A DNA stretch of 26,542 nt. It comes from Proteobacteria bacterium UBA7447 (GTDB lineage Bacteria > Pseudomonadota > Gammaproteobacteria > Arenicellales > UBA868). How positions within the stretch are numbered: the first letter of the stretch is position 1; each line of letters starts with the position of its first letter. Shown piece after piece: positions 1 through 7,583 of this stretch. Where the stretch lies: contig DLPX01000068.1 in assembly GCA_002477475.1 (NCBI GenBank), positions 1 through 26,542 of the forward strand, in the 5' to 3' direction. The translations under genes and the position numbers were made by a program. The notes beneath the pieces were generated by a model. The model ran no database searches and was not told the DNA's origin. It saw only the letters and a program-made list of their open reading frames with translations.

Positions 1-110
1 AGATTAAAGTAATAAGAAAGCGAGATCTCTTGGGGGTTTTGCGCTGCAAAAGTTACCCCCAACACGATGGTCGCAAGCAAAAGCACCGTTAACAGCAGTT
101 TTTTGATCAT
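1..110 (-). CDS. lapA: LapA-family (DUF1049) inner-membrane protein, N-terminal fragment
   Basis: The first 36 codons of a gene that runs off the left edge. It starts at an ATG at 108-110, preceded by a purine-rich GGGAGA about 8 bases upstream. The visible protein opens with MIKKLL, then a hydrophobic membrane segment (about residues 5-22), then AAQNPQEISLSYYF. A short N-terminal anchor followed by an N-x-Q-x-[IV]-x-[VL] stretch is typical of LapA/DUF1049 proteins. In E. coli, LapA works with LapB at the inner membrane in lipopolysaccharide assembly and the control of LpxC. Position supports the call, because lapA-like genes often follow ihfB in gammaproteobacteria. The gap to ihfB is 55 bases with no terminator seen, so co-transcription is likely. 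Only the N-terminus is visible, so another small single-pass protein cannot be excluded. Confidence 0.75.
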   Translation of the reverse strand, partial: MIKKLLLTVLLLATIVLGVTFAAQNPQEISLSYYFN

Positions 111-165
111 CGACCCGTCTCCCGGCGTAGACCCTGCTGGCGTTTTAAAACTGGAAGCGTAATGA

Positions 166-501
166 CTACTCTGACTCAGATCCGTCAGGAGTTGAGTCGA
201 CGCTTTCTGGGGACACCTGATTTACCCTCTCTCGAAGCAGTCGCCCTGGTTTAAAGTGGGGCACGTATTTTCCAGGCACGCTCACTGCCTCGCCCGATTT
301 TGGATTCCTACCCGTTCTAGGCATTCTATAGCGAAGGCCAATGCTGCCGAATCCCCGAATCTCAATTCGGTCTCCAGCAACAAGTGCGCGACGCATGTGA
401 TCCAGCACGGCGTTGACTGAAAACTCCACATCCCGGGGTGGAAGATGCGGTTGTTCCTGTGACAACCGCTCGATCAGTTCGGACTTGGTCATGGTCTTCA
501 T
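166..501 (-). CDS. ihfB: Integration host factor subunit beta
   Basis: IHF beta (111 aa) forms a heterodimer with IHF alpha that binds specific DNA sites and bends them sharply, in the nucleoid, in transcription and in site-specific recombination. The TKSELIERL opening, the DRIEIRGFGS core and the beta-arm motif RTGRNPKSG followed by KYVPHFKPG are diagnostic of the HU/IHF family, and the RGFGS and RTGRNP forms fit IHF beta rather than HU. A second ATG at 492 would give the E. coli-like N-terminus, but an AGGA 9 bases before the ATG at 501 favours the longer form. The protein is longer than the usual 94 residues because of a Ser/Glu/Asp-rich tail of about 17 residues after RERVNQ. It lies 35 bases downstream of rpsA, the usual gammaproteobacterial order. 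Confidence 0.95.
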   Translation of the reverse strand: MKTMTKSELIERLSQEQPHLPPRDVEFSVNAVLDHMRRALVAGDRIEIRGFGSIGLRYRMPRTGRNPKSGEAVSVPGKYVPHFKPGRLLRERVNQVSPESVDSTPDGSESE

Positions 502-536
502 TGCATCACATCCTAACCATGAAACTGACCTCAGGA

Positions 537-2210
537 TCAGGAATCCTGCTTGTCGAGTTCTTCTTTCAACTTATCACCTAAGGAGGTCATTGCGGACACT
601 TGGCCGCTATACTGCTGTACTGCTTTGTCCTCGATCTCAGCCTCAAGCGCTTTGATTGACAGCGTGATCCTACGGGTTTTTCGGTCAATACTGGTAACTT
701 TGGCCTCAACCTCTGAGCCGTCAGTCAAGACAGATCGCGCATCCTCGACATAGTCTCGCGATAATTCTGTTGCGCGAAGATAGCCTTCCACTCCGTCGCC
801 AAGTTCCACGATCGCGCCTCTCGCATCCACGCTCGAGATCACTCCCTTCACCGAAGCACCCTTCGAGTGTGCACCGACAAAAGCGTTAAACGGGTCATCC
901 TGGGCCTGCTTGATCCCAAGAGAAATCCGCTCTCGATCCGGATCCACAGATAGGACGACGGCGGTAATTTGATCGCCCTTCTTGAAGCCCCGTACCGCGT
1001 CTTCGCCCTCGCGCTCCCAGGAAAGATCGCTTAAATGAATCAAGCCATCAATACCGCCTTCAAGTCCGATAAATACTCCAAAATCGGTGATCGATTTAAT
1101 CTCACCCGTAATCTTGTCGTTGCGTTGATGGGTGGCAGCGAATTCTTCCCAGGGGTTGCCGGTGCATTGCTTCATTCCGAGTGAAATTCTTCGTCGATCT
1201 GAATCGACCTCCAACACCATCACTTCAACCTCGTCGCCGAGGTGACAAATTTTGTTGGGATGAACATTTTTATTAGTCCAATCCATCTCGGAGACGTGAA
1301 CCAAACCTTCAACACCCTCCTCAAGTTCAACAAATGCACCGTAATCCGTAATGTTTGTGACCTTGCCGAAGATTCGAGTCTTCTCCGGGTATCGCCGCGC
1401 AATGTCAGCCCAAGGGTCTTCGCCCAGCTGTTTCATCCCTAAAGACACACGGTTGCGTTCGCGATCAAACTTTAATACCCGAACGGTCACGTCATCACCG
1501 ACGTTCAAAGCCTCTGACGGATGTTTTACGCGTTTCCAGGCGATGTCAGTGATGTGCAACAGGCCGTCCAGGCCGCCCAGGTTCACAAACGCACCATAGT
1601 CAGTAAGGTTCTTGACGATCCCCGTAATCACCTGACCTTCCTCAAGATTCTCAAGCAGCGCACTGCGCTCCTCCTGCATCTCTTGCTCGACCACCGCGCG
1701 GCGTGACACCACTACGTTATTCCTGGCTTGATCAAGCTTGATGACCTTGAATTCCAATTCCCGATTCTCGAGGTAGGCCGAGTCGGTGACAGGACGAACA
1801 TCGGCTAAAGAACCAGGTAAAAATGCCCTAACTTCGTCTAGAGAAACCGTAAAACCGCCCTTAACCTTTCCCGTAAAAAAGCCGGTGACAACGGTCTCGT
1901 TTTCATGCGCCACCTTGAGCGTCTCCCAGGACTTCGCGCGCCTCGCACGTTCTCGGGATAAACGGGTATTCCCAAAACCATCTTCGAGGGCCTCGATAGC
2001 AACTTCAACAAAGTCGCCGACCTGTACGGAGACCGCTCCGTCAGCGTCGCGAAATTGAGTCGCGGGAATCTCTGACTCGGACTTCAGACCTGCATTGACA
2101 ACGACGTAGTCTCCGTTGACATCAACGACTTCGGCCGAGATTACGGCCCCGGTCTGCATGACCGAGCCTTTTAAGCTTTCTTCAAGGAGTTGTTCAAAAG
2201 TTTCTGACAT
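537..2210 (-). CDS. rpsA: 30S ribosomal protein S1
   Basis: S1 binds mRNA on the 30S subunit and helps unfold and dock messages, especially those with weak Shine-Dalgarno sites. From the ATG at 2208-2210 the protein begins MSETFEQLLEESL and is 557 residues long, the same length as E. coli S1. Six S1 (OB-fold) repeats are visible. Repeats 3 to 6 carry the clear pattern ITDYGAFV, then GLxHxSxxxW, then RRISLGMKQ; the first two are more divergent, as expected for the ribosome-anchoring repeats. An in-frame ATG at 2234 would add eight residues (MFGRSSQK), but homology favours 2210. There is no convincing Shine-Dalgarno site at either start, as is also true of E. coli rpsA, which S1 itself regulates. 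It sits between cmk and ihfB, the conserved order. Confidence 0.97.
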   Translation of the reverse strand: MSETFEQLLEESLKGSVMQTGAVISAEVVDVNGDYVVVNAGLKSESEIPATQFRDADGAVSVQVGDFVEVAIEALEDGFGNTRLSRERARRAKSWETLKVAHENETVVTGFFTGKVKGGFTVSLDEVRAFLPGSLADVRPVTDSAYLENRELEFKVIKLDQARNNVVVSRRAVVEQEMQEERSALLENLEEGQVITGIVKNLTDYGAFVNLGGLDGLLHITDIAWKRVKHPSEALNVGDDVTVRVLKFDRERNRVSLGMKQLGEDPWADIARRYPEKTRIFGKVTNITDYGAFVELEEGVEGLVHVSEMDWTNKNVHPNKICHLGDEVEVMVLEVDSDRRRISLGMKQCTGNPWEEFAATHQRNDKITGEIKSITDFGVFIGLEGGIDGLIHLSDLSWEREGEDAVRGFKKGDQITAVVLSVDPDRERISLGIKQAQDDPFNAFVGAHSKGASVKGVISSVDARGAIVELGDGVEGYLRATELSRDYVEDARSVLTDGSEVEAKVTSIDRKTRRITLSIKALEAEIEDKAVQQYSGQVSAMTSLGDKLKEELDKQDS

Positions 2211-2433
2211 TTTCTGGGAAGACCGCCCGAACATCAGACGGTTTGGTTAAAGATGAATTCCAGCTGATCATCAATCAGCCACCGGTGTTACTGCTTCACT
2301 TCTTGTTTCACTAACTGCGCTGTTTGTGGGTAATTTTTACGTCATATTTGCGTCATCTTTGAGCTAACTGACGATCTGCCGTATCTGTTTCTTGCGTCCT
2401 GTTTCCGAATTAGCATTTCTTCTCGATTACCGC
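2211..2433 (-). promoter_or_regulatory. rpsA leader and promoter region
   Basis: About 223 bases separate the cmk stop from the rpsA start, the longest gap in the left-hand cluster. Read on the minus strand, it holds a perfect hairpin, GCTGA/TCAGC with a 7-base loop (2263-2279), about 55 bases before the start codon. The last bases before ATG (CTTCCCAGAAA) contain no good Shine-Dalgarno site. In E. coli the rpsA leader is likewise structured, lacks a strong Shine-Dalgarno and is the target of S1 autoregulation. A similar control here is inference. I could not assign convincing -35 and -10 boxes, although a separate rpsA promoter is likely given the gap length. Confidence 0.45.
2335..2356 (-). 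repeat. Tandem 11-bp direct repeat upstream of rpsA
   Basis: On the minus strand, ATGACGCAAAT (2346-2356) is followed directly by ATGACGTAAAA (2335-2345), 9 of 11 positions identical. The 11-base period is close to one helical turn, so the A-rich ends face the same side of the helix. A weaker third unit ending CAAAG precedes them. This could be a regulator site, an UP element or a curved segment next to the rpsA promoter. Chance is also possible for so short a repeat. Confidence 0.4.
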
Positions 2434-3141
2434 TCAATCGGCCGAAAATCGTTCTTCTAACAATCGTTCTTCAATGAGTGCGACGACTTCATTGAGGACC
2501 TCAACAATTCCCTTGCCAGAAGTATCCAGAACGATCGCGTCGCTCGCGGGAATCAGTGGCGACGCTGAACGATTTCTATCCTGAGCATCCCGTTCTGCGA
2601 TCTCCTTCTCGAGGCCGCGCAATGTACCACTAAATCCCTTTTCCTTCAACTGGTTATAGCGCCTTTGTGCCCTGATTGATGCTGAGGCGTCGAGGAAGAT
2701 CTTCAGGAAGGCGTCCGGGAACACTACGGTGCCCATATCCCGTCCGTCCGCGACCAGTCCAGGGGCTATCCGCATTCGCCGCTGCCTTTCCAAAAGGCCT
2801 TGTCGAACCAACGGATTCTTCGCGAAAATCGAGGCCCTCTTCCCACCAATCTCACTTCGGACACAGTCGGTGACATCCTTCCCATCCGCTGAAATCTTCA
2901 AGCCAGCGTTAGTTTGAATGAACGCGATATCGATTGTTCTGATCAACTCCTCAAGCCCTAAAGCGTCATTGGGCGAAATATCATTCTCTGCCGCGACATG
3001 GGCAAAGGCACGATATAGCGCTCCGCTGTCTAGCGTGTGCCAGCCGAGGTGACTCGCAACCCGGCTCGCGATTGTGCCCTTGCCTGTTCCACTGGGTCCG
3101 TCGATAGCCATAACCAGAATGTTCTGATTGGGCTTGCTCAT
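2434..3141 (-). CDS. cmk: Cytidylate kinase (CMP kinase)
   Basis: Transfers phosphate from ATP to CMP or dCMP, recycling pyrimidine nucleotides in the cytoplasm. The ATP-binding P-loop GPSGTGKGT is at residues 15-23. It is followed by LDSGALYRA, the ADGRDMGTVVFPDA motif characteristic of bacterial CMP kinases, and the ASIRAQRRYNQL lid and CMP-site region. The start chosen is the ATG at 3139-3141, which gives 235 residues (E. coli 227) and overlaps the aroA stop as ATGA. The frame is open further upstream but would only add residues encoded within aroA. The ATGA overlap suggests translational coupling to aroA. The order aroA-cmk-rpsA is widely conserved in gammaproteobacteria. Confidence 0.95.
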   Translation of the reverse strand: MSKPNQNILVMAIDGPSGTGKGTIASRVASHLGWHTLDSGALYRAFAHVAAENDISPNDALGLEELIRTIDIAFIQTNAGLKISADGKDVTDCVRSEIGGKRASIFAKNPLVRQGLLERQRRMRIAPGLVADGRDMGTVVFPDAFLKIFLDASASIRAQRRYNQLKEKGFSGTLRGLEKEIAERDAQDRNRSASPLIPASDAIVLDTSGKGIVEVLNEVVALIEERLLEERFSAD

Positions 3142-4442
3142 CCGGGAGATTCTGAGATGTTCATTCCAATCGAATTCGCAAGCGAAAGGAAATTCGGAAA
3201 TGACGTCCTGATATTGCCTGCCTCTTGGATTTCTACAGTCCCATCCGAAAGACAACCAGCCACGGCAAATGCCATCGCGATTCGGTGGTCACCGAAACTT
3301 TCAACGGAGCCACTGCCGAATGCGCCCCCGGTAATATCCATCCCATCCAGATACTCCACGGCATCTATCCCCAACGTGCCGAGCCCCTGCACGATAGCCG
3401 CGATCCGATCGGATTCTTTGACGCGCAGCTCTCTTGCTCCGCGAACACGCGTCACTCCGGACGCGGCGGCTGCAGCGATCGCGAGCACGGGAAATTCATC
3501 AATTGCGTTAGCTACAAAGTCTGCCGGGATATCAATTCCTCTTAATGAGGCAGACCGGACCCTGAGATCACAGACGGGCTCATTGGACTCCAAACGCTCC
3601 GAGGAGATCTCTATGTCCGCGCCCATCAATCGCAAGATCGCAAGAACCGCGGAACGTGTTGGATTAATTCCGACCCCCGGAAGCAGTAGATCGCTCCCTG
3701 GACAGATAGTTGCCGCGACAAGTAGGAATGCGGCTGAAGAAATATCTCCCGGCACTTCAAGACATTGCCCTGCCAGCGCGATATCCCCATTTATTCGGAT
3801 GGCAGACCCTGCCTGCCACTGTCCGTTCGAAAAGCCAGCCAGCATTCGCTCTGTATGGTCGCGAGTAGGTGTGGACTCATAAATCAATGTTTCCCCTTCA
3901 GCATAGAGACCTGCGAGCAAGAGAGCGGACTTGACTTGAGCGCTGGCCACCGGCATTTGGTATTCGATCCCGGTCAGCCTTTTGCTCCGCCGAATATCGA
4001 GCGGCGGGCAGCCTTCGCTGGATTGAATGACGGCACCCATCGCTGTCAGAGGATCGACGACTCGGCCCATCGGTCGGCGCCTGAGGGACTCATCGCCTGT
4101 CAGTCGGCTATGAAAGCGCTGCCCGGCGAGCAGTCCGCTAAGCAGCCGAATAGAGGTACCGGAGTTTCCGAGATCTACTTCATTTCCGGGTGCTTGCAGT
4201 CCGAACTTCCCTGCCCCTGAGATCCGCAGCCGGCCTGAATCGGGGCCTTCTATCAAGACGCCCATACTCCGAAACGCCGCTACGGTTGAGAGGACGTCCT
4301 CACCCGTCAGAACATTCGTCACCTCGGTCACGCCATCCGCTAGCGCACCGAATATCACGGAACGATGGCTGATAGATTTGTCTGCAGGGACGATTGCAGT
4401 GCCGGACAGCGCCTGAACGGGAGAGGAAGTAATACTGAGCAT
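3138..4442 (-). CDS. aroA: 3-phosphoshikimate 1-carboxyvinyltransferase (EPSP synthase)
   Basis: Sixth step of the shikimate pathway: joins phosphoenolpyruvate to shikimate 3-phosphate to give EPSP, the precursor of chorismate. Visible signatures are PADKSISHRS (residues 19-28, with the substrate-binding Lys at 22), LGNSGTSIRLLSG (91-103), GDESLRRRPMGR, DEFPVLAIAAA carrying the catalytic Asp, RVKESDRI and DHRIAM. Length is 434 residues, normal for the family. The loop residue at 95 is Gly, as in most glyphosate-sensitive enzymes, where class II tolerant enzymes carry Ala. PADKS is a minor variant of the common PGDKS. The gene stands alone, whereas in Pseudomonas it is fused to tyrA; here an 8-base gap separates it from the tyrA stop. 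It overlaps cmk by 4 bases. Confidence 0.96.
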   Translation of the reverse strand: MLSITSSPVQALSGTAIVPADKSISHRSVIFGALADGVTEVTNVLTGEDVLSTVAAFRSMGVLIEGPDSGRLRISGAGKFGLQAPGNEVDLGNSGTSIRLLSGLLAGQRFHSRLTGDESLRRRPMGRVVDPLTAMGAVIQSSEGCPPLDIRRSKRLTGIEYQMPVASAQVKSALLLAGLYAEGETLIYESTPTRDHTERMLAGFSNGQWQAGSAIRINGDIALAGQCLEVPGDISSAAFLLVAATICPGSDLLLPGVGINPTRSAVLAILRLMGADIEISSERLESNEPVCDLRVRSASLRGIDIPADFVANAIDEFPVLAIAAAAASGVTRVRGARELRVKESDRIAAIVQGLGTLGIDAVEYLDGMDITGGAFGSGSVESFGDHRIAMAFAVAGCLSDGTVEIQEAGNIRTSFPNFLSLANSIGMNISESPG

Positions 4443-4450
4443 CCTGCGCT

Positions 4451-5344
4451 CTATTTCCTGTGGGTTCTGGCGGATTTAAGTTCCGACCTCAACTTCTTTG
4501 CACTTTCAAACCACGCCTCGAGCTCGTCAGCACTCTTATTACGCACAAGCTCTTCCAAGCGCTTGAGAACCGCCCGGTGATCGGAAATCAGATCGGCCGT
4601 GATTTCGGCGTTGTGGACAAAAATGTCCCGCCACATGACGGGGTCACTGGAAGCGACCCGGGTGATGTCGAGAAAACCTCCAGCCGTCATCGAAGAATAG
4701 TCCTCTATGCCTTCCAGGCCGCCCAGCTGCGCCACCAACGCGTAGGCAACAGCATGTGGCAGATGACTTGTCATTCCAAGAATGTGATCGTGTGTCACAG
4801 TATCCATGAGCCGGACTTTGGCTCCGACGCGCTCCCACATCTGCTGGACCGTCTCAATAGCCCGAGGATTGGTTTCCGCTGAGGGGGTTAAAACCACCCA
4901 ATGATTGCGAAATAGCTCAATATCCGCGGCCGCTGCCCCGCTGCGCTCACGGCCCGCGATCGGGTGTGCCGCAACAAATTGCGGGAAATGCGAACCTAAG
5001 ATTACCCGAGCGTTGTCAACCACATGACCTTTGACGCTTCCTGCGTCCGTCAAGATTGCCCCGGGTTTTAGGTATGCGCCCACTTGCGGAAAGAGCTCAA
5101 CCAGCGTGCCGACTGGGGTAGCCAGCAGTACAAGATCAGCAGCCGAAACGGCCTCCGCAAGATCGGTCGTCACACTGTCGACGAAACCCCGGTCCAAAGC
5201 CGTTTCTAGGTTCTCCGGATTCCGTCCAAAACCGACAATCGTTTCGACGGCACCAGACGTCTTGAGCGCCCCTGCTAACGATCCACCGATAAGGCCAACA
5301 CCGACAACAACCAGAGTGTCCAGAATCTTGCTTTGCTGAGACAC
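4451..5344 (-). CDS. tyrA: Prephenate (or arogenate) dehydrogenase
   Basis: Oxidatively decarboxylates prephenate to 4-hydroxyphenylpyruvate (or arogenate to tyrosine) with NAD(P), committing carbon to tyrosine. The N-terminal Rossmann motif GVGLIGGS begins at residue 15. It is followed by LATPVGT, DAGSVKG, HPIAGRERSG and the TSHLPH motif of the helical dimerisation domain, all typical of TyrA. At 297 residues it is a stand-alone enzyme with no chorismate mutase or ACT domain. The start is a GTG at 5344, supported by GAGG about 10 bases upstream and a spacing of only 3 bases from the hisC stop. Whether it prefers prephenate or arogenate cannot be told from sequence alone. Confidence 0.94.
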   Translation of the reverse strand: MSQQSKILDTLVVVGVGLIGGSLAGALKTSGAVETIVGFGRNPENLETALDRGFVDSVTTDLAEAVSAADLVLLATPVGTLVELFPQVGAYLKPGAILTDAGSVKGHVVDNARVILGSHFPQFVAAHPIAGRERSGAAAADIELFRNHWVVLTPSAETNPRAIETVQQMWERVGAKVRLMDTVTHDHILGMTSHLPHAVAYALVAQLGGLEGIEDYSSMTAGGFLDITRVASSDPVMWRDIFVHNAEITADLISDHRAVLKRLEELVRNKSADELEAWFESAKKLRSELKSARTHRK

Positions 5345-5347
5345 AGA

Positions 5348-6457
5348 TCAGGCCTCTGACAACGTGAGCGCCTCGCTCAAGACCTTTAAAGCCCGGACGT
5401 TTTCACTCTCGAGACCAATACTGATTCGCAGGTGCTCAGGCAGTCCATAGTTGGCGACCGGCCGGACAATCACACCCCGCTCCAGCATCGCTTGGTAGAT
5501 CTGACCCGCGTTTCTCCCCACTCTGGCGCAAATGAAATTGGCTACTGATGGTATCCAATCCAAACCAATTTTTTCGAGCCCGGAAGCCAACTGCTTCAAC
5601 CCTTCGAGGTTCTGCTGAATACTCTCGGCGAGAAACGTTTCATCTCCCAGAGCTGCCTCGGCTGCCGCAAGCGCCAGGGCATTCACATTAAACGGATGCC
5701 GCACACGATTCAGCACCTCGGCAATCTGTTTCGATGTGACCCCGTAGCCTACTCTTAGTCCGGCGAGCCCATAGGCCTTAGAGAACGTCCTCACAACAAT
5801 AAGATTGGGGTATCGTGACAGCAGGGTCACCCCATCCGGATAGTCTCCGTTCGTGACGTACTCAAAATATGCCTCATCCAGTACGGCAAGGACGGCCGGA
5901 GGCAGTGCAGCAAGAAACTTCTCCACCGTATCCCTCGTGGAATAGGTGCCGGTGGGGTTGTTCGGGTTTGCGACAAACACTAACTTCGTTTTTGATGTTA
6001 CAGCATCAGACATCGCTGCAAGATCATGGCCGAACCCACTTGCCGGGACAACGTGTAATTGCGCGTTGACGCTCATGGACGCCAGAACATAAACCGCGAA
6101 AGCGTGTTCGGAGACGACGACTTCTTCACCGGGATTAACAAACGCACGGACGACCAGGTCCAGCACGTCATTCGATCCGTTGCCCAAAGTCAGTTCTTCC
6201 GTAGAGACCCCCAATCTTTCGGCCAGCTTGCACTTAAGCGAGGTGCCGGATCCGTCTGGATAGCGCGCGGCACAAGAAAGTGCCTCGTTAACCGCATTTA
6301 CAACATTGGGGCTAACCCCTCGAGGATTTTCGTTAGAGGCAAGCTTTATGACATCGGCAAGACCCAGCTCTCGCTCGAGACTCTCAACCGGTTTGCCAGG
6401 CTGATAGGGCTTGAGGTTGCGTACCCCGTGTGCAATCAATCCGTCGATCTGTGACAT
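5348..6457 (-). CDS. hisC: Histidinol-phosphate / aromatic aminotransferase
   Basis: A fold-type I PLP-dependent aminotransferase (369 aa). The signature regions are KLASNENPRG near residue 38, NPNNPTGT at 164-171, DEAYFEY at 194-200 and FSKAYGLAGLRVGYG, in which Lys227 should form the Schiff base with PLP. This pattern identifies the HisC family, which converts imidazole-acetol phosphate to histidinol phosphate. Its place between pheA and tyrA matches the hisC2 genes of other gammaproteobacteria, where the enzyme can also transaminate phenylpyruvate and 4-hydroxyphenylpyruvate. That extra role is inferred from context. It sits 3 bases after the pheA stop and 3 bases before the tyrA start, so it is clearly part of the operon. 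Confidence 0.93.
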   Translation of the reverse strand: MSQIDGLIAHGVRNLKPYQPGKPVESLERELGLADVIKLASNENPRGVSPNVVNAVNEALSCAARYPDGSGTSLKCKLAERLGVSTEELTLGNGSNDVLDLVVRAFVNPGEEVVVSEHAFAVYVLASMSVNAQLHVVPASGFGHDLAAMSDAVTSKTKLVFVANPNNPTGTYSTRDTVEKFLAALPPAVLAVLDEAYFEYVTNGDYPDGVTLLSRYPNLIVVRTFSKAYGLAGLRVGYGVTSKQIAEVLNRVRHPFNVNALALAAAEAALGDETFLAESIQQNLEGLKQLASGLEKIGLDWIPSVANFICARVGRNAGQIYQAMLERGVIVRPVANYGLPEHLRISIGLESENVRALKVLSEALTLSEA

Positions 6458-6460
6458 TGG

Positions 6461-7534
6461 TCAGGACGCGCGGGGGTAGGAGCCAAGAATCCGCAAAAAA
6501 GCAGAGGCCTCGTCAATATCAGCAAGGGCCTGGCGAACTTGTGGATCGTCTGCATGACCCTCGAGATCGATAAAAAACAAATACTTCCACAGACCCGAAC
6601 GCGTCGGCCGCGACTCAATCCGAGTCATGCTAATCCTTGCCTCGGCAAGAGGTTGTAACAACTGCAATAATGATCCCGAATCGTCGGAGCTCGCTGCTAC
6701 CAGACTGGTCTTGTCCCTTCCGGTTCTTGGTGGAGAGCTTTTTGCGAGAACCTGGAACCGGGTGGTATTCCCTGGGACGTCGGCGATATCGCTTGCGATG
6801 ATTTCTAGCCCGTAGACCGATGCGGCCTCCGCGGAAGCCACAGCCATAATCCCGGGATTCTCAGCCGCCACCTGCGCCGCCTGCGCCGTACTGGCTTTAG
6901 GATTAAGGGCCACCTCTGGGTAGTGACTCAGAAGCCAGTTGCGGCACTGCGCGAGCGCCTGTTCGTGCCCCGCGACCTCACGAGGCGTATCCTGATGGCC
7001 GCCAGAAAGGAGACAATGCTTCACTCGAAGCTCCACTTCATTACATACCTGAAGCGGAGTATCGACCAACAGGTCGAGCGTCGCGTTGACACCCCCTTCG
7101 GAGGAGTTTTCTACCGGTACCACCCCGAACTGAGCATCCCCCACTTCGGTCAGACGAAAAACCTCTTTGATACTGCCCGCTTCAACAAGAGTGATTTGGC
7201 GCCCGAAGACTTTGTGTACGGCCTGCTCACTGAAGGTTCCTCTTGGACCGAGTGCCGCAACACGGATTGGTCCTTCAGCGCTTCGGGCGCAGGACACAAT
7301 CTCAGTGAAGATGTTACGCACGCCCTCGTCACTCACGGGGCCTTGGTTACGCTCCAGCAGACGACCGAATATCTCCGCTTCGCGTTCCGGCCGATACACC
7401 GTTTCTCCCCGGGATGCTTTGCCGGCCCCGATCTCAACTGCGGTCCTCACGCGTTCGTTGATCAACTCGAGCAGTTGGTCATCAATCCGATTGATACGCC
7501 CGCGAAGTAACTCTAGATTTTTTTGGTCGGTCAT
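6461..7534 (-). CDS. pheA: Bifunctional chorismate mutase / prephenate dehydratase (P-protein)
   Basis: Converts chorismate to prephenate and then to phenylpyruvate. Three domains are visible: an AroQ chorismate mutase (residues 1-88) with active-site Arg11, Arg28, Lys39, Arg51 and Glu52 at the same numbers as in E. coli; a prephenate dehydratase (about 90-270) with LGPRGTFSEQA, VPVENSSEG and the catalytic TRF at 258-260; and a C-terminal ACT domain (about 275-350) with the ESRPTR motif at 307-312 and GLWKYLFFIDLEGH, which in this family binds phenylalanine for feedback inhibition. Length 357 is normal. Start is ATG at 7534, without a clear Shine-Dalgarno site. It follows gyrA by 49 bases, with no serC between them. 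Confidence 0.96.
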   Translation of the reverse strand: MTDQKNLELLRGRINRIDDQLLELINERVRTAVEIGAGKASRGETVYRPEREAEIFGRLLERNQGPVSDEGVRNIFTEIVSCARSAEGPIRVAALGPRGTFSEQAVHKVFGRQITLVEAGSIKEVFRLTEVGDAQFGVVPVENSSEGGVNATLDLLVDTPLQVCNEVELRVKHCLLSGGHQDTPREVAGHEQALAQCRNWLLSHYPEVALNPKASTAQAAQVAAENPGIMAVASAEAASVYGLEIIASDIADVPGNTTRFQVLAKSSPPRTGRDKTSLVAASSDDSGSLLQLLQPLAEARISMTRIESRPTRSGLWKYLFFIDLEGHADDPQVRQALADIDEASAFLRILGSYPRAS

Positions 7535-7583
7535 GATGTGAAGATCAAAAAACGTCTATTCGGCCCTTCCAGTCGAAACTCGG

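Noticed and set aside
3037..3882. Long plus-strand open frame of 281 codons
   Set aside because: It runs antisense to cmk and aroA, both with clear catalytic motifs, and its translation resembles no protein I recognise. It is a shadow frame.
3138..4442. Glyphosate-tolerant (class II) EPSP synthase suggested by the PADKSISHRS motif
   Set aside because: The loop residue at position 95 is Gly and the overall pattern matches the Pseudomonas-type enzyme, so tolerance cannot be inferred.
7535..7583. Possible attenuator or terminator between gyrA and pheA (short TTCG/CGAA stem followed by a T run)
   Set aside because: The stem is only about 4 bp with a long loop, and there is no start codon for a phenylalanine-rich leader peptide in the gap.
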